64,000 nt of DNA, taken from NCBI RefSeq assembly GCF_000711215.1, contig NZ_JOMF01000004.1, positions 124,001-188,000 of the forward strand, written 5' to 3'. Positions 25,413-35,786 of the stretch are shown here, piece by piece (position 1 is the first letter of the stretch; the number at the start of each line of letters is the position of its first letter). Origin of the DNA: Methanomicrobium mobile BP (lineage in GTDB: Archaea; Halobacteriota; Methanomicrobia; Methanomicrobiales; Methanomicrobiaceae). A program made the position numbers and the translations under genes. Under the pieces are notes generated by a model that saw only the letters and a program-made list of their open reading frames with translations, was not told where the DNA came from and did not search any database.

Positions 25413-28400
25413 TCATTTTGATTTAAGCTTAATCATATTTCCGGATATTTCAATTGTATTATTTAACAGTTGTAACGCGGAGTCTAAATACGGAACCATT
25501 TTCGGAGAAGATCTCTGGAATCCCTGTAACCTTGCCACAGTACGATATAACCCGTCCTTATCGATAGAAACATTTTGTTCTATTATTACACGCATACCTG
25601 CTGCCAACTCTTCAGGAGCTATCTCTTTGATCTCACGATATACTCCGGGGTCATCCCCTGGGATCCTGAAAACATATGAATTCCTGTCTTTAAGATATAA
25701 AAAGCCATTTCGTCTTATTATTCCATAATCTATGCAGTCCTTCATAAAATATTCATACTTACTTTTTACAGTACTTGTAACTTTATCTTTACCGAATACC
25801 GACTTAACTATCCTCTTCAATAAGAAACCTTCATTCACTGGTGCCTCGATCTCCAATACGGCTAATACAATATCCACTACTTTATCAAACGATTTCCCAT
25901 TCAGAGAGTCATTGGCGAGAGTATATACTGGAAATCCCGAATCATTTTCATCTATTTCTCCCTCAAAGGAATCATCTTCAGATATCAAAGAGTCCTTGAA
26001 ATCGTCTTTTGCCGAGATTACTCTCTCGGCACGGGAATCGGTGATTGCATTTTTAACAGCTTCGAGAAGTCTCTCTTTTTCTACGGCTTTATTCCTGAAC
26101 CAGTCCGTAGACCAGATGCGGTAGAATTTCCAGCCCATACTCTCCAGAATTTCCTGACGGAGTCTGTCTCTGTCTCTGGCATTCTTTGATGAATGATAGG
26201 TGGCACCGTCGCATTCTATCGCCAATAAATAATCCGAAGTGTCCGGTCTCCTTAATCCGAGATCAATCCTAAATTGAGAACATCCGACCTGCGTATCGAC
26301 CTTATAGCCTTTACTTCTAAGGAACTCACAGACTTCTTCCTCAAACGGCGAATCAAACCGTTCAAACGGATCCACTTCAACGGATCTGTCAAGGGCAATC
26401 GTGCCGTTTTCGGCATAATCAAGATATTCCCTAAGAAGTCTCGAACCTTCCGCCCGGGTTCTGCTCAGATCAATATCCATGTATTTTATGGAAGCTACAA
26501 GTTGAACGCTTATTTTTGCACGGGTTACTGCAACATTAAGCCTTCTTTCACCGCCGACTTTGTTAAGCGGTCCGAAGTTGTGAAGTAATTTACCTGCTGA
26601 ATCTTTTGCGTATCCTACACTGAATATGATGGTGTCTCTTTCATCACCCTGAACGGTTTCCAGATTTTTAACAAAGAACGGTTCTTCAGCATCTTTGCGG
26701 AAGAAATATTCTTTTGACGGATCCGTTTCTCTTCTCTTGGAGAGTAGATTGTCAATCAAATCCTGTTGAGATACACTGAAGGCAACGACACCGAGACTTC
26801 TGTCTGGGTGTTTTTCAATATTTTTAAAGATAAGATCCACAATGTATTCGGCTTCTTTGCGGTTGGTCTTTGAATGATGATCAAAGGATCCTCCGTCGAC
26901 ATAGAAGAATTCAACGCCCTCATCATTCCTTTTTGTAATGGATGAAGGGAACGTAATAAGTTCGTTGTCATAGAAATTCTTGTTGGAGAATGCTATAAGC
27001 TCTTCAAATCTGCTCCTGTAATGCCATCTCAGACGCTTTTGACTCACGGATGCCGCACATATGTCAAGAATCGACTCGAAGTCGGTCACATCCCCGGTTT
27101 CCTCATCATCGTCATGCACCTCGGCGGTTGATACGAAGAAATTGCTGGGGGGCATCTGCTTCGAATCGCCCACCACAATCATCTTATCGGCACGATATAT
27201 TGAACCGACAGCGTCCTGAGGGAAGATTTGTGAGGCTTCATCAAATACAACCAGATCGAATTTGATGCTCTTTTGTGTAAGAAACGTGCTTACACTCTGC
27301 GGAGACATAAGGAAACACGGTTTCAGTTCCTGTATGAATGTACCGAGTTCATCAAGCAGATTTCTGACACTCTTCTGTTTTCTCTTCTTTTTACCTTCTC
27401 TCATCAGAATTGCCGCGGGGCTTTTGGCAGAAACAAACTCCAGAGAGGGTCTTTTTGCCGCCAATTTCGCCCTTATCTGGGATATACTGATGTTAAACTG
27501 TAATTTGTCAAGCTGAACAAAATTCTCGACCTGTTTGTCATGCGTAATCCTGTTAAACGCGAGCAATTCATCCGAAGAATGAATAATACAATCTATCCAT
27601 TGCTCATAGTATTTGTATTTAAATGAGATTGGAATATGCTGAGAAGGCACATTTGCCGCAATTGCGGCATCGACAAACCTGTCGATTCCCAGATCATGCA
27701 TCTGCATGTAAAGACGATTGAACCGTGACCAGTTCTCAAGTTTATTGCTTTCATTTTTACATGCCGTCATCTTGTCGCGTGACTGCGCAAGATCCGCGTT
27801 GTAGATATCATAGGATTCCACATCAAAACATCCCGCAAGATAATCCGCCGTTGCTTTGGATTCATTGAGGACTTTCTTAAGATCATAACTTATCAGATCG
27901 AATTCGTCACGGCATTTCTGATACTCCTCATTATCCATGCAGGATATTTTAGGTAAGTCACCTGTGATCTGAAGTGCCGTTCCGAAATAATACAGTTCGT
28001 TATTGATCTTTTCCCAGTCCGAATCATACCCTGTGTATAAAGTTCCGAGTGAACTCTTTACGGGTCCTTCCATCTCGGCATATTCACCCAAAAGCTGACG
28101 ATATATGGACAATTTCTGCGTTATTCTAACGGCTTCGTCATATGAGACTTTCTTCCTGCTTTTGCTGTAAAAACGCAGATCGCTCATTATGTCCTTATAT
28201 TCACCGCTTAAGATCCTTGAGGTGAAACTCTTGTATTTTCCAGTCAGACGATAGTGATAGTGTCCTCCGTCGAGCACGTATATTTCTTCATCATATTTTT
28301 CCTCGATTTCGGATTTTAATGAGATAATACGCCTCGCCAGAACTCCCATCTTCCAGAGTTCTTCCTTGATATAATCAAAACGCTCTCTCTCAAAAAAGGT

Positions 28401-30074
28401 CGGCGTAATCAGATTGCATCTTGCGGCGACAAGAAATATAGTGCCGGATTTTGCCGCCTTGGAGATTGAACCGAGATTTACGCCGTATTTTTCCGCAACA
28501 GATGTCTCTATATTCGCAAGTTGTCCGAAGACATCAGCCATAATGCCGACTGATTCTTTTACCTTTTCATAAGTCTGATAATTTGTGTCCGGATTGTTAT
28601 AACCGTACCAGGGATTATTCTTGTACTGATAGCCGATTGACGGAATAAAATCAACGTACTGCTCAAGGAGATTGATTGCCGACCGGAGATAATCTTCGTC
28701 TTTACTTTCTATATCCTCAAGTGTAAGTTTGACTTCCTTTGCATCACGGCACGCGGCACATTCGGAGTATAACTGATATAATGAACGGTTGATTCCCTCA
28801 CGTTTTTTGTGAAGTTCGACTTCGTATGAATCAAGTATCTTCTGACTCTTTTCTTTGGATAAGATCTTCTCATCGGCAATGTTGGAGACCGTGGTCTTTG
28901 CCAGACTCATTGTCTTGCAGAGGTTATCGATGACTTCTTTTTTATTGGCTTTGTAACTGTGCAGTTCCAGACAGAATTCATCCAGTCTTGCTTTCTTCAG
29001 TTTTTCAAATACGACATTTAATGCCGCCTGCTTCTCGGATACGAAGAGGACTTTTTTGCCGTCATAAAGACATTCGGCGATAATATTTGTAATGGTCTGA
29101 CTTTTTCCCGTGCCCGGAGGTCCCTGAAGAACAAAACTTTTTCCGGCTTTAGCCATCTCGATTGCTTCTATCTGACTTGAATCCGCGTCAACAACGTTGT
29201 GAAGTTCTATCAGCGGGTTGGAAAGCCGATATTCGCTTTCGTCGAACTCAAATCCGTCATTTTCTGATGATTCGCCGAGCAATTTTCGTATATTGGCGTT
29301 TCTAAGGATTGCTTCCTTGTTATTCATCAGATCCTTATACATGTTCAGCTTATTGAACGAGAAAATCCCTATTTTACATTCATGAGATACCGTCCAGCCG
29401 AGTTTCCCGACCATTGACTCGATTTTCGAGAGGTAATCGTAGAGTGTTCCGTCCTCATATTCGGGGAGAACTATTCCGCGTTCAGCCTGTATTTTGTAGC
29501 TGAATACGGGATTTAAGAGGATTTCATCCTCCGACATCTCGACATACCACGGATCTATCGCCGAATCGTTTCTGAATTTGACCGGCACCAGCAGAACCGG
29601 CGCTCTGAAAAATTGCCTGGACTCATCGCTTTCGTTCCAGTGAATGAATCCGAATGCGAGATATGCGACATTGTTACCCGTCTCTTCAATATACGCCCTC
29701 GCCTTTTTGTCGATGTTCTTGAGCGCCGTCACAGGGCTTACATTCGGATTATACAGAAGGATTTGACGGGATTTTTTAATTTTTGGACAATATTTTGCGA
29801 GATATTCTTCACGGTTAAGTTTTACGGGCTTTTCGGTTTCTTCTTCGCCGTCTTCAGGTTCATAGTCGAAATAGTCGTCAAATGTGGTATCAATGATCTC
29901 GGGATTATATACTTCAAGTGAGAATGAGGTCTCTATTTTGTCAAATAATTCCGATGCAGACGGCAGGATTATTTCAAGAGTGGAAACCTTGGTATCTCTG
30001 AAATTTACCAGATTGTTTCGTTTCCCGGTATCCAATAACAGACTCGCCCATTTCTCTAATTTCTTTGTGTCCAT
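25413..30074 (-). CDS. DUF4011 superfamily I helicase with Vsr-like nuclease and DUF3320
   Basis: A 1553-residue multidomain protein. Residues 1-250 form the DUF4011-like region (LEKWASLLLDTGKRNNLVNF). The helicase Walker A GPPGTGKS is at 318-325. VVFDEASQIFPQDAV (Walker B) and VVGDSKQMPP follow after a long insert of helices, and the helicase ends with NVAVTRAKISVQLV. A PD-(D/E)xK nuclease of the Vsr/DUF559 type lies at about 1215-1320 (FRIDLGL ... AIECDGATYH ... GWKFYRIWSTDW). A DUF3320-like domain follows. Proteins of this architecture are found in prokaryotic defence islands and some act as single-gene antiviral systems; the role here is inferred. It is next to the palindrome array and ends the island at tRNA-Arg. 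Confidence 0.88.
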   Translation of the reverse strand: MDTKKLEKWASLLLDTGKRNNLVNFRDTKVSTLEIILPSASELFDKIETSFSLEVYNPEIIDTTFDDYFDYEPEDGEEETEKPVKLNREEYLAKYCPKIKKSRQILLYNPNVSPVTALKNIDKKARAYIEETGNNVAYLAFGFIHWNESDESRQFFRAPVLLVPVKFRNDSAIDPWYVEMSEDEILLNPVFSYKIQAERGIVLPEYEDGTLYDYLSKIESMVGKLGWTVSHECKIGIFSFNKLNMYKDLMNNKEAILRNANIRKLLGESSENDGFEFDESEYRLSNPLIELHNVVDADSSQIEAIEMAKAGKSFVLQGPPGTGKSQTITNIIAECLYDGKKVLFVSEKQAALNVVFEKLKKARLDEFCLELHSYKANKKEVIDNLCKTMSLAKTTVSNIADEKILSKEKSQKILDSYEVELHKKREGINRSLYQLYSECAACRDAKEVKLTLEDIESKDEDYLRSAINLLEQYVDFIPSIGYQYKNNPWYGYNNPDTNYQTYEKVKESVGIMADVFGQLANIETSVAEKYGVNLGSISKAAKSGTIFLVAARCNLITPTFFERERFDYIKEELWKMGVLARRIISLKSEIEEKYDEEIYVLDGGHYHYRLTGKYKSFTSRILSGEYKDIMSDLRFYSKSRKKVSYDEAVRITQKLSIYRQLLGEYAEMEGPVKSSLGTLYTGYDSDWEKINNELYYFGTALQITGDLPKISCMDNEEYQKCRDEFDLISYDLKKVLNESKATADYLAGCFDVESYDIYNADLAQSRDKMTACKNESNKLENWSRFNRLYMQMHDLGIDRFVDAAIAANVPSQHIPISFKYKYYEQWIDCIIHSSDELLAFNRITHDKQVENFVQLDKLQFNISISQIRAKLAAKRPSLEFVSAKSPAAILMREGKKKRKQKSVRNLLDELGTFIQELKPCFLMSPQSVSTFLTQKSIKFDLVVFDEASQIFPQDAVGSIYRADKMIVVGDSKQMPPSNFFVSTAEVHDDDEETGDVTDFESILDICAASVSQKRLRWHYRSRFEELIAFSNKNFYDNELITFPSSITKRNDEGVEFFYVDGGSFDHHSKTNRKEAEYIVDLIFKNIEKHPDRSLGVVAFSVSQQDLIDNLLSKRRETDPSKEYFFRKDAEEPFFVKNLETVQGDERDTIIFSVGYAKDSAGKLLHNFGPLNKVGGERRLNVAVTRAKISVQLVASIKYMDIDLSRTRAEGSRLLREYLDYAENGTIALDRSVEVDPFERFDSPFEEEVCEFLRSKGYKVDTQVGCSQFRIDLGLRRPDTSDYLLAIECDGATYHSSKNARDRDRLRQEILESMGWKFYRIWSTDWFRNKAVEKERLLEAVKNAITDSRAERVISAKDDFKDSLISEDDSFEGEIDENDSGFPVYTLANDSLNGKSFDKVVDIVLAVLEIEAPVNEGFLLKRIVKSVFGKDKVTSTVKSKYEYFMKDCIDYGIIRRNGFLYLKDRNSYVFRIPGDDPGVYREIKEIAPEELAAGMRVIIEQNVSIDKDGLYRTVARLQGFQRSSPKMVPYLDSALQLLNNTIEISGNMIKLKSK

Positions 30075-30354
30075 ACTGATCCCTTCGTTCAGGCATTGCC
30101 GTATAAAACCCGTATTCGGTGTTTACGCCTGCCAGTCGGCGCATTCCGAATAATGTAATTGAAACGCCCTCATTTTATCATGGTCACGGAAAATGAGTCT
30201 GCCAGAATAATTAATAGTGTTTCATAAACCCATATTATGCTTTCCTTTGTCAATATATCGCCAAAAATCACGAATTTTATGGTCAAAAACACTAAAAAAC
30301 ACACAAGAACCTTTAGAACATCAAAAAACATCAGAATTGCAAAATCATAAAAAA

Positions 30355-30426
30355 CGGACCCAGCGGGAATCGAACCCGCGTCTTTGGGTTCGAAGCCCAA
30401 AAGGATATCCTCTACCCTATGGGTCC
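30355..30426 (-). tRNA. tRNA-Arg (anticodon TCG)
   Basis: Acceptor stem GGACCCA/TGGGTCC, anticodon stem TTGGG/CCCAA with loop CTTCGAA (anticodon TCG, reads CGA), and T arm GCGGG TTCGATT CCCGC. Discriminator G; no encoded CCA. The D arm (GGGT ... ATCC) is compact and one extra T precedes the anticodon stem, as in some archaeal tRNA-Arg. Its 3' end faces the helicase island. Nothing gene-like lies between it and the helicase start (30075-30354). Confidence 0.92.
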
Positions 30427-30498
30427 GCACAGGGTGATAAAATAACGCTATTAGTATTGAATCTGATAAGATTAAAAAACAGCGGATTAAGAGTGTGC

Positions 30499-30945
30499 TT
30501 ACAGGCACTCTTCCGCTTTGATAAGCTCTTTGCCCGCCGCAAGAAGTTTCTTGACCGCCGACGTGACGTCATCGACGCGGATGATGAGAACCGCGCCGTT
30601 CCTGCCCGAATACGCATACGCATACTCGATATTGATACCCGCATCCCCGAGAATCGACGCCGTCTCGTAAAGACCTCCCGGTCTGTCCTCCATCTTGATA
30701 CCGATAACATCCGTATACGAAACCATGAAACCGATATCCGCGAGCTTCTTCAGAGCCGCCGTCGACTTATCCACGATAAGCCTCACGACGCCGAAACCTT
30801 TCGACTCGGCAATCGAGAAAGCATAGATGTTAACGTCCGCCTCCTCGAGCCCCTTCGCAATCGCCGAAAGGCGACCGGGTTTGTTCTCGGAAAAGACCGA
30901 GATCTGTCTTATAACATACTTGCAAGAATCTGAATTTTCCGTCAT
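30499..30945 (-). CDS. two-ACT-domain regulatory protein
   Basis: A 148-residue protein made of two ACT domains (about 10-75 and 80-145): ISVFSENKPGRLSAIAKGLE and MEDRPGGLYETASILGDAGI. ACT domains bind amino acids or similar small ligands. It overlaps the upstream phenylacetate-CoA ligase by one base (TAATG), and this pairing is common in archaea and anaerobes, so it probably senses an aromatic amino acid or acid to regulate that ligase. Confidence 0.92.
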   Translation of the reverse strand: MTENSDSCKYVIRQISVFSENKPGRLSAIAKGLEEADVNIYAFSIAESKGFGVVRLIVDKSTAALKKLADIGFMVSYTDVIGIKMEDRPGGLYETASILGDAGINIEYAYAYSGRNGAVLIIRVDDVTSAVKKLLAAGKELIKAEECL

Positions 30946-32246
30946 TATAATACTCTCCTGTCAATAACTCTCTTCGCCTTACCCTCGAAACGCGGAAGCG
31001 AATCCGGCGCCGTAAGCTCCACATCCACGCTCACGTTGAGTGCGTTCTTAAGCTCATACGCCACCTTCTTTCTTATCTCGAGAAGATCGTCGATCTTATC
31101 CGAGAAGAACTCCTTACGCAGCTCCACCTGAACACGCATGCTGTCCAGCGAACCGTCGCGGGTCACTATAATCATGTAGTTCTGACCCGAGATCTCGGGT
31201 ATCTGCATAAGACAGTGCTCCACCTGCGACGGGAAGACATTGATGCCGCGGATAATCAGCATATCGTCGACCCTTCCCGTAAGGCGGCTGATACGCGGAT
31301 GCGTGCACCCGCAGGGACAAACCGAAGTGTCCAGCGAAGTAATATCGCCCACGCGGTAGCGTATCATGGGCATTGCCTCCTTCTGAAGCACCGTCACCAC
31401 AAGCTCGCCGCTCTCTCCGTCGGGAAGATTCTCGCCCGTCTCCGAATCGATAACCTCGGTATAGGCGATATCGCCCCAGATATGAATACCCTTCTGCTCG
31501 GCGCAATCGGTAAACATCGGACCCGAAATTTCTGAAGTGCCGAAGATATTGTGGGCGCGGATACCCAGCCTCTCCTGAATCCTGTCGCGCATACCCGCAG
31601 TCCACGGCTCCGCTCCCAGAACCGCGACGCGAAGCGAAGTATCGTTCTTAATCGAAACACCCATCTTCTCGGCAACGTCGCTGATATGGTTCAGATACGA
31701 CGGCGTGCACGCGATAGCAGTCACGTTGAGATCCTGAATCAGCGTAATCTGCTTCTCGGTACTGCCGACGCTTGCCGGAACAACGGTGGCGCCGACCTTC
31801 TCGGCGCCGTAGTGCAGCCCGAGACCGCCCGTAAACAGACCGTAACCGTAGGAAACCTGCATCACATCCCCGCGGCCGATACCGCACGAAGTCAGCGAAC
31901 GTGCAAGCGACTCCGTCCAGACATCCAGATCCTTCTGCGTATATCCGACCACGGTCGGCTTTCCCGTCGTTCCCGACGAAACATGATAACGCACAAGCTC
32001 ATCCGTCGAAGCCGTAAACATCTTGTTGGGATAATTGTCGCGGAGATCCTTCTTGTACATGAAAGGAAGTTTCTTCACGTCGGCAAGAGAACGGATATCG
32101 TCGGGGTGAACCCCCGCATCCTTCATCCTGTCGTGATAAAACGGCGAAAAACTGTAAAGTCTGTAGACCAGCGTCTTCATCAGCTTATACTGAAGCTTCC
32201 TCAGTTCATCGACAGGCATCTCCTCAATTCTAGGATTCCATCTCAA
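30945..32246 (-). CDS. phenylacetate-CoA ligase, copy 2
   Basis: Activates phenylacetate or a related aryl acid to its CoA thioester with ATP. The 433-residue protein has the AMP-binding signature SSGTTGKPTVVGYT, the segment NIFGTSEISGPMF, RYRVGDIT and the hinge GRVDDMLIIRGINVFPSQVE. In methanogens, aryl-acid activation with indolepyruvate:ferredoxin oxidoreductase lets external aryl acids feed aromatic amino acid synthesis (known pathway; its oxidoreductase is not in the window). It overlaps copy 1 by four bases (ATGA) and the ACT gene by one. Confidence 0.93.
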   Translation of the reverse strand: MRWNPRIEEMPVDELRKLQYKLMKTLVYRLYSFSPFYHDRMKDAGVHPDDIRSLADVKKLPFMYKKDLRDNYPNKMFTASTDELVRYHVSSGTTGKPTVVGYTQKDLDVWTESLARSLTSCGIGRGDVMQVSYGYGLFTGGLGLHYGAEKVGATVVPASVGSTEKQITLIQDLNVTAIACTPSYLNHISDVAEKMGVSIKNDTSLRVAVLGAEPWTAGMRDRIQERLGIRAHNIFGTSEISGPMFTDCAEQKGIHIWGDIAYTEVIDSETGENLPDGESGELVVTVLQKEAMPMIRYRVGDITSLDTSVCPCGCTHPRISRLTGRVDDMLIIRGINVFPSQVEHCLMQIPEISGQNYMIIVTRDGSLDSMRVQVELRKEFFSDKIDDLLEIRKKVAYELKNALNVSVDVELTAPDSLPRFEGKAKRVIDRRVL

Positions 32247-33562
32247 AATTTGTCACCTCTCTTATCGACAACGCGCTTTGCCTTGCCCTCAAACCTCGGA
32301 AGCGACTCCGGCTCAACAAGTGCAATCTCGGTTCTCACCTGTAATATTGCTTTCAGCTGTTCTTGTATCTTGCGCTGAATCCTCTCGAGATCGCGAAGTT
32401 CCCCGCTGAAGAACTCCTTCTTGATCTCGACCTCAATCTTCATCTCGTCGAGGTGGTTGACGCGGTCGACATAGACCATGAACTGATCCCCTACTTCGGG
32501 AATCGACTTCAGAACATCCTCGATCTGCGACGGGAAAACGTTGATGCCGCGGATAACCAGCATATCGTCGCTCCTTCCCGTAAGACGCGCAATCTTCGCA
32601 CCGCGGCCGCACGGGCACTCGTCCTCGAGGATCATGGTAATGTCGCCCGTACGATACCTCAGAAGCGGCATCGCCTCCTTGACAATCGGCGTCACGACAA
32701 GCTCTCCCTTATTACCCGGCTCCAGAACCTCGCCCGTCTTCGGATCGATAATCTCCACGATATACGAATCGTGCCAGAAATGCAGACCGTTCCTCTCCTC
32801 GCACTCGAACGCCGCACCCGGACCGTACATCTCGCTCATGCCGTAGGAATCGAAAGCCCTCACGCCGAGCCTCTCCTCCAGCGCCTTTCGCATATTGTCC
32901 GACCACGGCTCCGCACCGAAAAGACCCGTCTTCAGCGTCGGCAGGTCGGTTCCCATACTCTCCGCAACCTCGGCAAGATGCATCGCATAACTCGGCGTCG
33001 CATGAAGTGCGGTAACGCCGAAATCGTTTATCATCTCAATCTGCCGCTTCGTATTGCCCGTGCCCGACGGAACCACCGTCATACCTATCTTCTCGGCGCC
33101 GTAGTGGAAACCGAGACCGCCGGTAAACAGACCGTAGTTGACGGCATTCTGGAACGTATCCTCATCCGTAAGACCCGTCATTGTCATGTTGCGGGCAATA
33201 AGCTCAGACCAGTTGTCGAGATCCTTCCTCGTATATCCCACGACCGTCGGCTTGCCCGTCGTTCCCGAAGTCGTGTGAATGCGCACGACCTGCTTCTTCG
33301 GCACCGCAAAAAAGCCGAACGGATACCCCGTGCGCAGATCCGTCTTCCTCGTAAACGGCAGTTTTTGAATGTCGCTTATCTTCCTGATGCCGTCGGCATC
33401 GACGCCCGACTCATTGAGCATCTTTTTGTAGAAAGGTATATTTTCCGCCTGACGGATAGTCCACTTCAGGCGCTTCAACTGAAGACTCTCGAGAGCATCC
33501 CCCTTAAGAGTCTCCATCTCTTTATTCCAGAACATTTGCACTACTATGTTATGCGATAGCAT
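32243..33562 (-). CDS. phenylacetate-CoA ligase, copy 1
   Basis: A 439-residue AMP-forming aryl-acid ligase, paralogous to the next gene: TSGTTGKPTVVGYTRKDLD, DSYGMSEMYGPG, RYRTGDIT, GRSDDMLVIRGINVFPSQIE. The two copies probably differ in substrate (for example phenyl-, hydroxyphenyl- or indoleacetate), which cannot be read from sequence. It heads the three-gene operon. The first codons (MLSHNIVVQ) look weak, and MFWNKEMETL ten codons in is a plausible alternative start. Confidence 0.93.
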   Translation of the reverse strand: MLSHNIVVQMFWNKEMETLKGDALESLQLKRLKWTIRQAENIPFYKKMLNESGVDADGIRKISDIQKLPFTRKTDLRTGYPFGFFAVPKKQVVRIHTTSGTTGKPTVVGYTRKDLDNWSELIARNMTMTGLTDEDTFQNAVNYGLFTGGLGFHYGAEKIGMTVVPSGTGNTKRQIEMINDFGVTALHATPSYAMHLAEVAESMGTDLPTLKTGLFGAEPWSDNMRKALEERLGVRAFDSYGMSEMYGPGAAFECEERNGLHFWHDSYIVEIIDPKTGEVLEPGNKGELVVTPIVKEAMPLLRYRTGDITMILEDECPCGRGAKIARLTGRSDDMLVIRGINVFPSQIEDVLKSIPEVGDQFMVYVDRVNHLDEMKIEVEIKKEFFSGELRDLERIQRKIQEQLKAILQVRTEIALVEPESLPRFEGKAKRVVDKRGDKF

Positions 33563-33746
33563 GACAATATAATATCGCTATCGTCCCAAAGCCCCCGCAG
33601 ACCCGACGCAAAGACGCCGAGCCGAAACAGGATACCGGATACCGGAATACCAAAATACCGAAATACCCGAATACACGAATACACGAAAAACGCGGGTGCG
33701 GAATTTTTCACAAGTATTATACATGTACTTAACAAACTGAAATAAC
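33563..33746. repeat. intergenic repeat and promoter before the first binding protein
   Basis: Divergent gap of 184 bp. At 33625-33695 runs of ACCGGAATACC, AAAATACCGAAATACC and GAATACACGAATACACG form degenerate 8-10 bp repeats. CACAAGTATTATAC at about 33708-33721 is the TATA region of the following binding-protein gene. Confidence 0.6.
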
Positions 33747-34619
33747 ATGGATAAGAAAATTCTATCTGTATGCATTATCGCACTCGCGGTGCTTGCCGCT
33801 GTGTTTGCGGGATGTACGGGCACGCAGCAGTCTGCCGCAACCGCAACACCCACACCCGTAACGAACACCGACAACCCGACGGCCGCACCCACGGAAACCG
33901 AGGCTCAGACCGAGGCTCCGACAACGGCAGTCATTGAAAAGACCGTCTACATCATCGGTATCGACGGCGAATACCCTCCGTATTCCTACGTTGACAAAGA
34001 CGGAAACGCACAGGGATTCGATGTCGACTGTGCAAAATGGATCGCCGAAGACCAGGGCTTTGAAGTAAAATTCCAGCCGACCGCATGGGACGGAATCATC
34101 CCCGCACTTCTTGCAAAGAAGATTGATATGGTCTACGCAGGTATGTCAATCACACCCGAACGTGCCGCCAAAGTCACCTTCTCGGATGTCTACTGGGTAA
34201 CCAACCAGGGCGTTGCCGTAAAGAAAGGCTCGTTCATCACGATTGACGACGTCAAGTCCGGCAAAGCAAAGATCGGAACCCAGAGAGGCTGCACCGCTGC
34301 CGAATGGATCCAGAACGAATTAATCGACAAGGGAATCCTTGACGCAAGCAAACTCGTATTATACGACAACTTCCCGCTCGCACTCACCGACCTCGAGAAC
34401 GGCCGCATCGATGCCGCAATGTACGACACACCCGTCGTCAGGAAGTCAATCGAAGGCAAAAACCTTGAATTCCTCGGCACAATCGAGACCGGCGAAGAAT
34501 ACGGTATTGCCATCAGAAACGAGGACACCGAACTTCTCGAGAAGATGAACGCGGGTCTCAAGAACCTGAAAGCCAGCCCGGCGTGGGCAGAACTCGTAGC
34601 GAAACACGAACTCGAGTAA
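33747..34619 (+). CDS. amino-acid ABC transporter substrate-binding lipoprotein 1
   Basis: Extracellular binding protein for a polar amino acid. The 290-residue precursor has a signal peptide with lipobox VFAGC (cysteine at about 23), then a Thr/Pro/Glu-rich linker of about 30 residues, then a family 3 solute-binding domain: GEYPPYSYVDKDGNAQGFDV, the ligand-contacting SITPERA and DAAMYDTPVV. It is first of three tandem paralogues on the plus strand; the permeases and ATPase lie convergent at 36671-38854. Confidence 0.92.
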   Translation: MDKKILSVCIIALAVLAAVFAGCTGTQQSAATATPTPVTNTDNPTAAPTETEAQTEAPTTAVIEKTVYIIGIDGEYPPYSYVDKDGNAQGFDVDCAKWIAEDQGFEVKFQPTAWDGIIPALLAKKIDMVYAGMSITPERAAKVTFSDVYWVTNQGVAVKKGSFITIDDVKSGKAKIGTQRGCTAAEWIQNELIDKGILDASKLVLYDNFPLALTDLENGRIDAAMYDTPVVRKSIEGKNLEFLGTIETGEEYGIAIRNEDTELLEKMNAGLKNLKASPAWAELVAKHELE

Positions 34620-34803
34620 ACCAAAAGCGTCCGGCAAAAACGGACACACTGAAAAGATCAAAAAATAACCATATTTTTTGATTTAGCAACTTTTAGAGCC
34701 CGCAGTATTCTCTTTTACGCAATCGTGCGGCAGACGCATACAGCCGATTAAGCCGCATGCTACCTGCACAAATATTATACCCGTAATATCCCTACTGTTT
34801 AAC

Positions 34804-35625
34804 ATGCACAAAAAGATCCTGCCCGTATCCCTACTCGCAATCGCGATTATTGCCGCCGTAATCGCGGGCTGCACGACAACACCCGCATCACCCTCATCCG
34901 ACACACAAAACGTAACCGGAAACGCGAACGGAATCGAAAGCGGAAAAACAATCGCGGTCGGCATCGAAGTAAAATACCCGCCCTATTCCTACATCGACAA
35001 AGACGGAAAACCGCAGGGATTCGACATAGAATCGGCGAAATGGATAGCCGAAGATCAGGGACTGAACATAGAATTCCGGACGGTGGAATGGGACGGAATC
35101 ATCCCCGCACTCCTCGCAAAAAAGATTGACATGGTCTATTCCGGCATGACAATAACCCCCGAGCGCGCCGAAAAAGTCGCCTTCTCCGACATCTACTGGG
35201 TAACCGATCAGGGAATCGCCGTGAAGAAAAACTCCCCTCTCACGCTCGACGATGTCATGAGCGGCAAAGCGAAGATCGGCACTCAGAGAGGCTCGACCGC
35301 CGAAGGGTGGATTAGGGAAAACCTCATCGGCAAAGGAATACTCGACAGCGGCAAACTCGTCTTATACGACAATTTCCCCTTCGCAATAACCGATCTCGAG
35401 AGCGGACGCATAGATGCCGCGATGTACGACACACCCTTCGTCAAAAAGAACCTCAAAGGCAGAGACCTTGAATTCCTCGGCATTGTCGAAAACACCGAAG
35501 AAAACTACGCCGTCGCCGTCAGAAACGAAGACATCGAACTTCTGGACATGCTCAACACCGGTCTCAAGAACCTTAAAGCAAGCCCCAAGTGGGCGGAACT
35601 CGTAAAGAAATACGAACTCGAATAA
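34804..35625 (+). CDS. amino-acid ABC transporter substrate-binding lipoprotein 2
   Basis: A 273-residue paralogue of its neighbours with lipobox VIAGC and a shorter linker than copy 1. The domain retains EVKYPPYSYIDKDGKPQGFD, SITPERA-type residues as MTITPERAEK, GTQRGSTAEGW and DAAMYDTPFV. The upstream 110 bp resemble those of copy 3 (CTCTTTTACGCA, then CGTGCGG, then CTGCACAAATATTATACC ahead of the ATG), so gene and promoter were duplicated together. Confidence 0.92.
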   Translation: MHKKILPVSLLAIAIIAAVIAGCTTTPASPSSDTQNVTGNANGIESGKTIAVGIEVKYPPYSYIDKDGKPQGFDIESAKWIAEDQGLNIEFRTVEWDGIIPALLAKKIDMVYSGMTITPERAEKVAFSDIYWVTDQGIAVKKNSPLTLDDVMSGKAKIGTQRGSTAEGWIRENLIGKGILDSGKLVLYDNFPFAITDLESGRIDAAMYDTPFVKKNLKGRDLEFLGIVENTEENYAVAVRNEDIELLDMLNTGLKNLKASPKWAELVKKYELE

Positions 35626-35786
35626 AGACAGAGCCGGACAGCCCGACAAACTCTATTTTTTTTTGAAACGCCCGATTACGCCCTCTTTTACGCATCCGTG
35701 CGGTCCGCCGCATGTGTCGCATACGGACGCAGACAGCCGCAGATACCCTGCACAAATATTATACCTTAATATACCTACTGTTAAAC

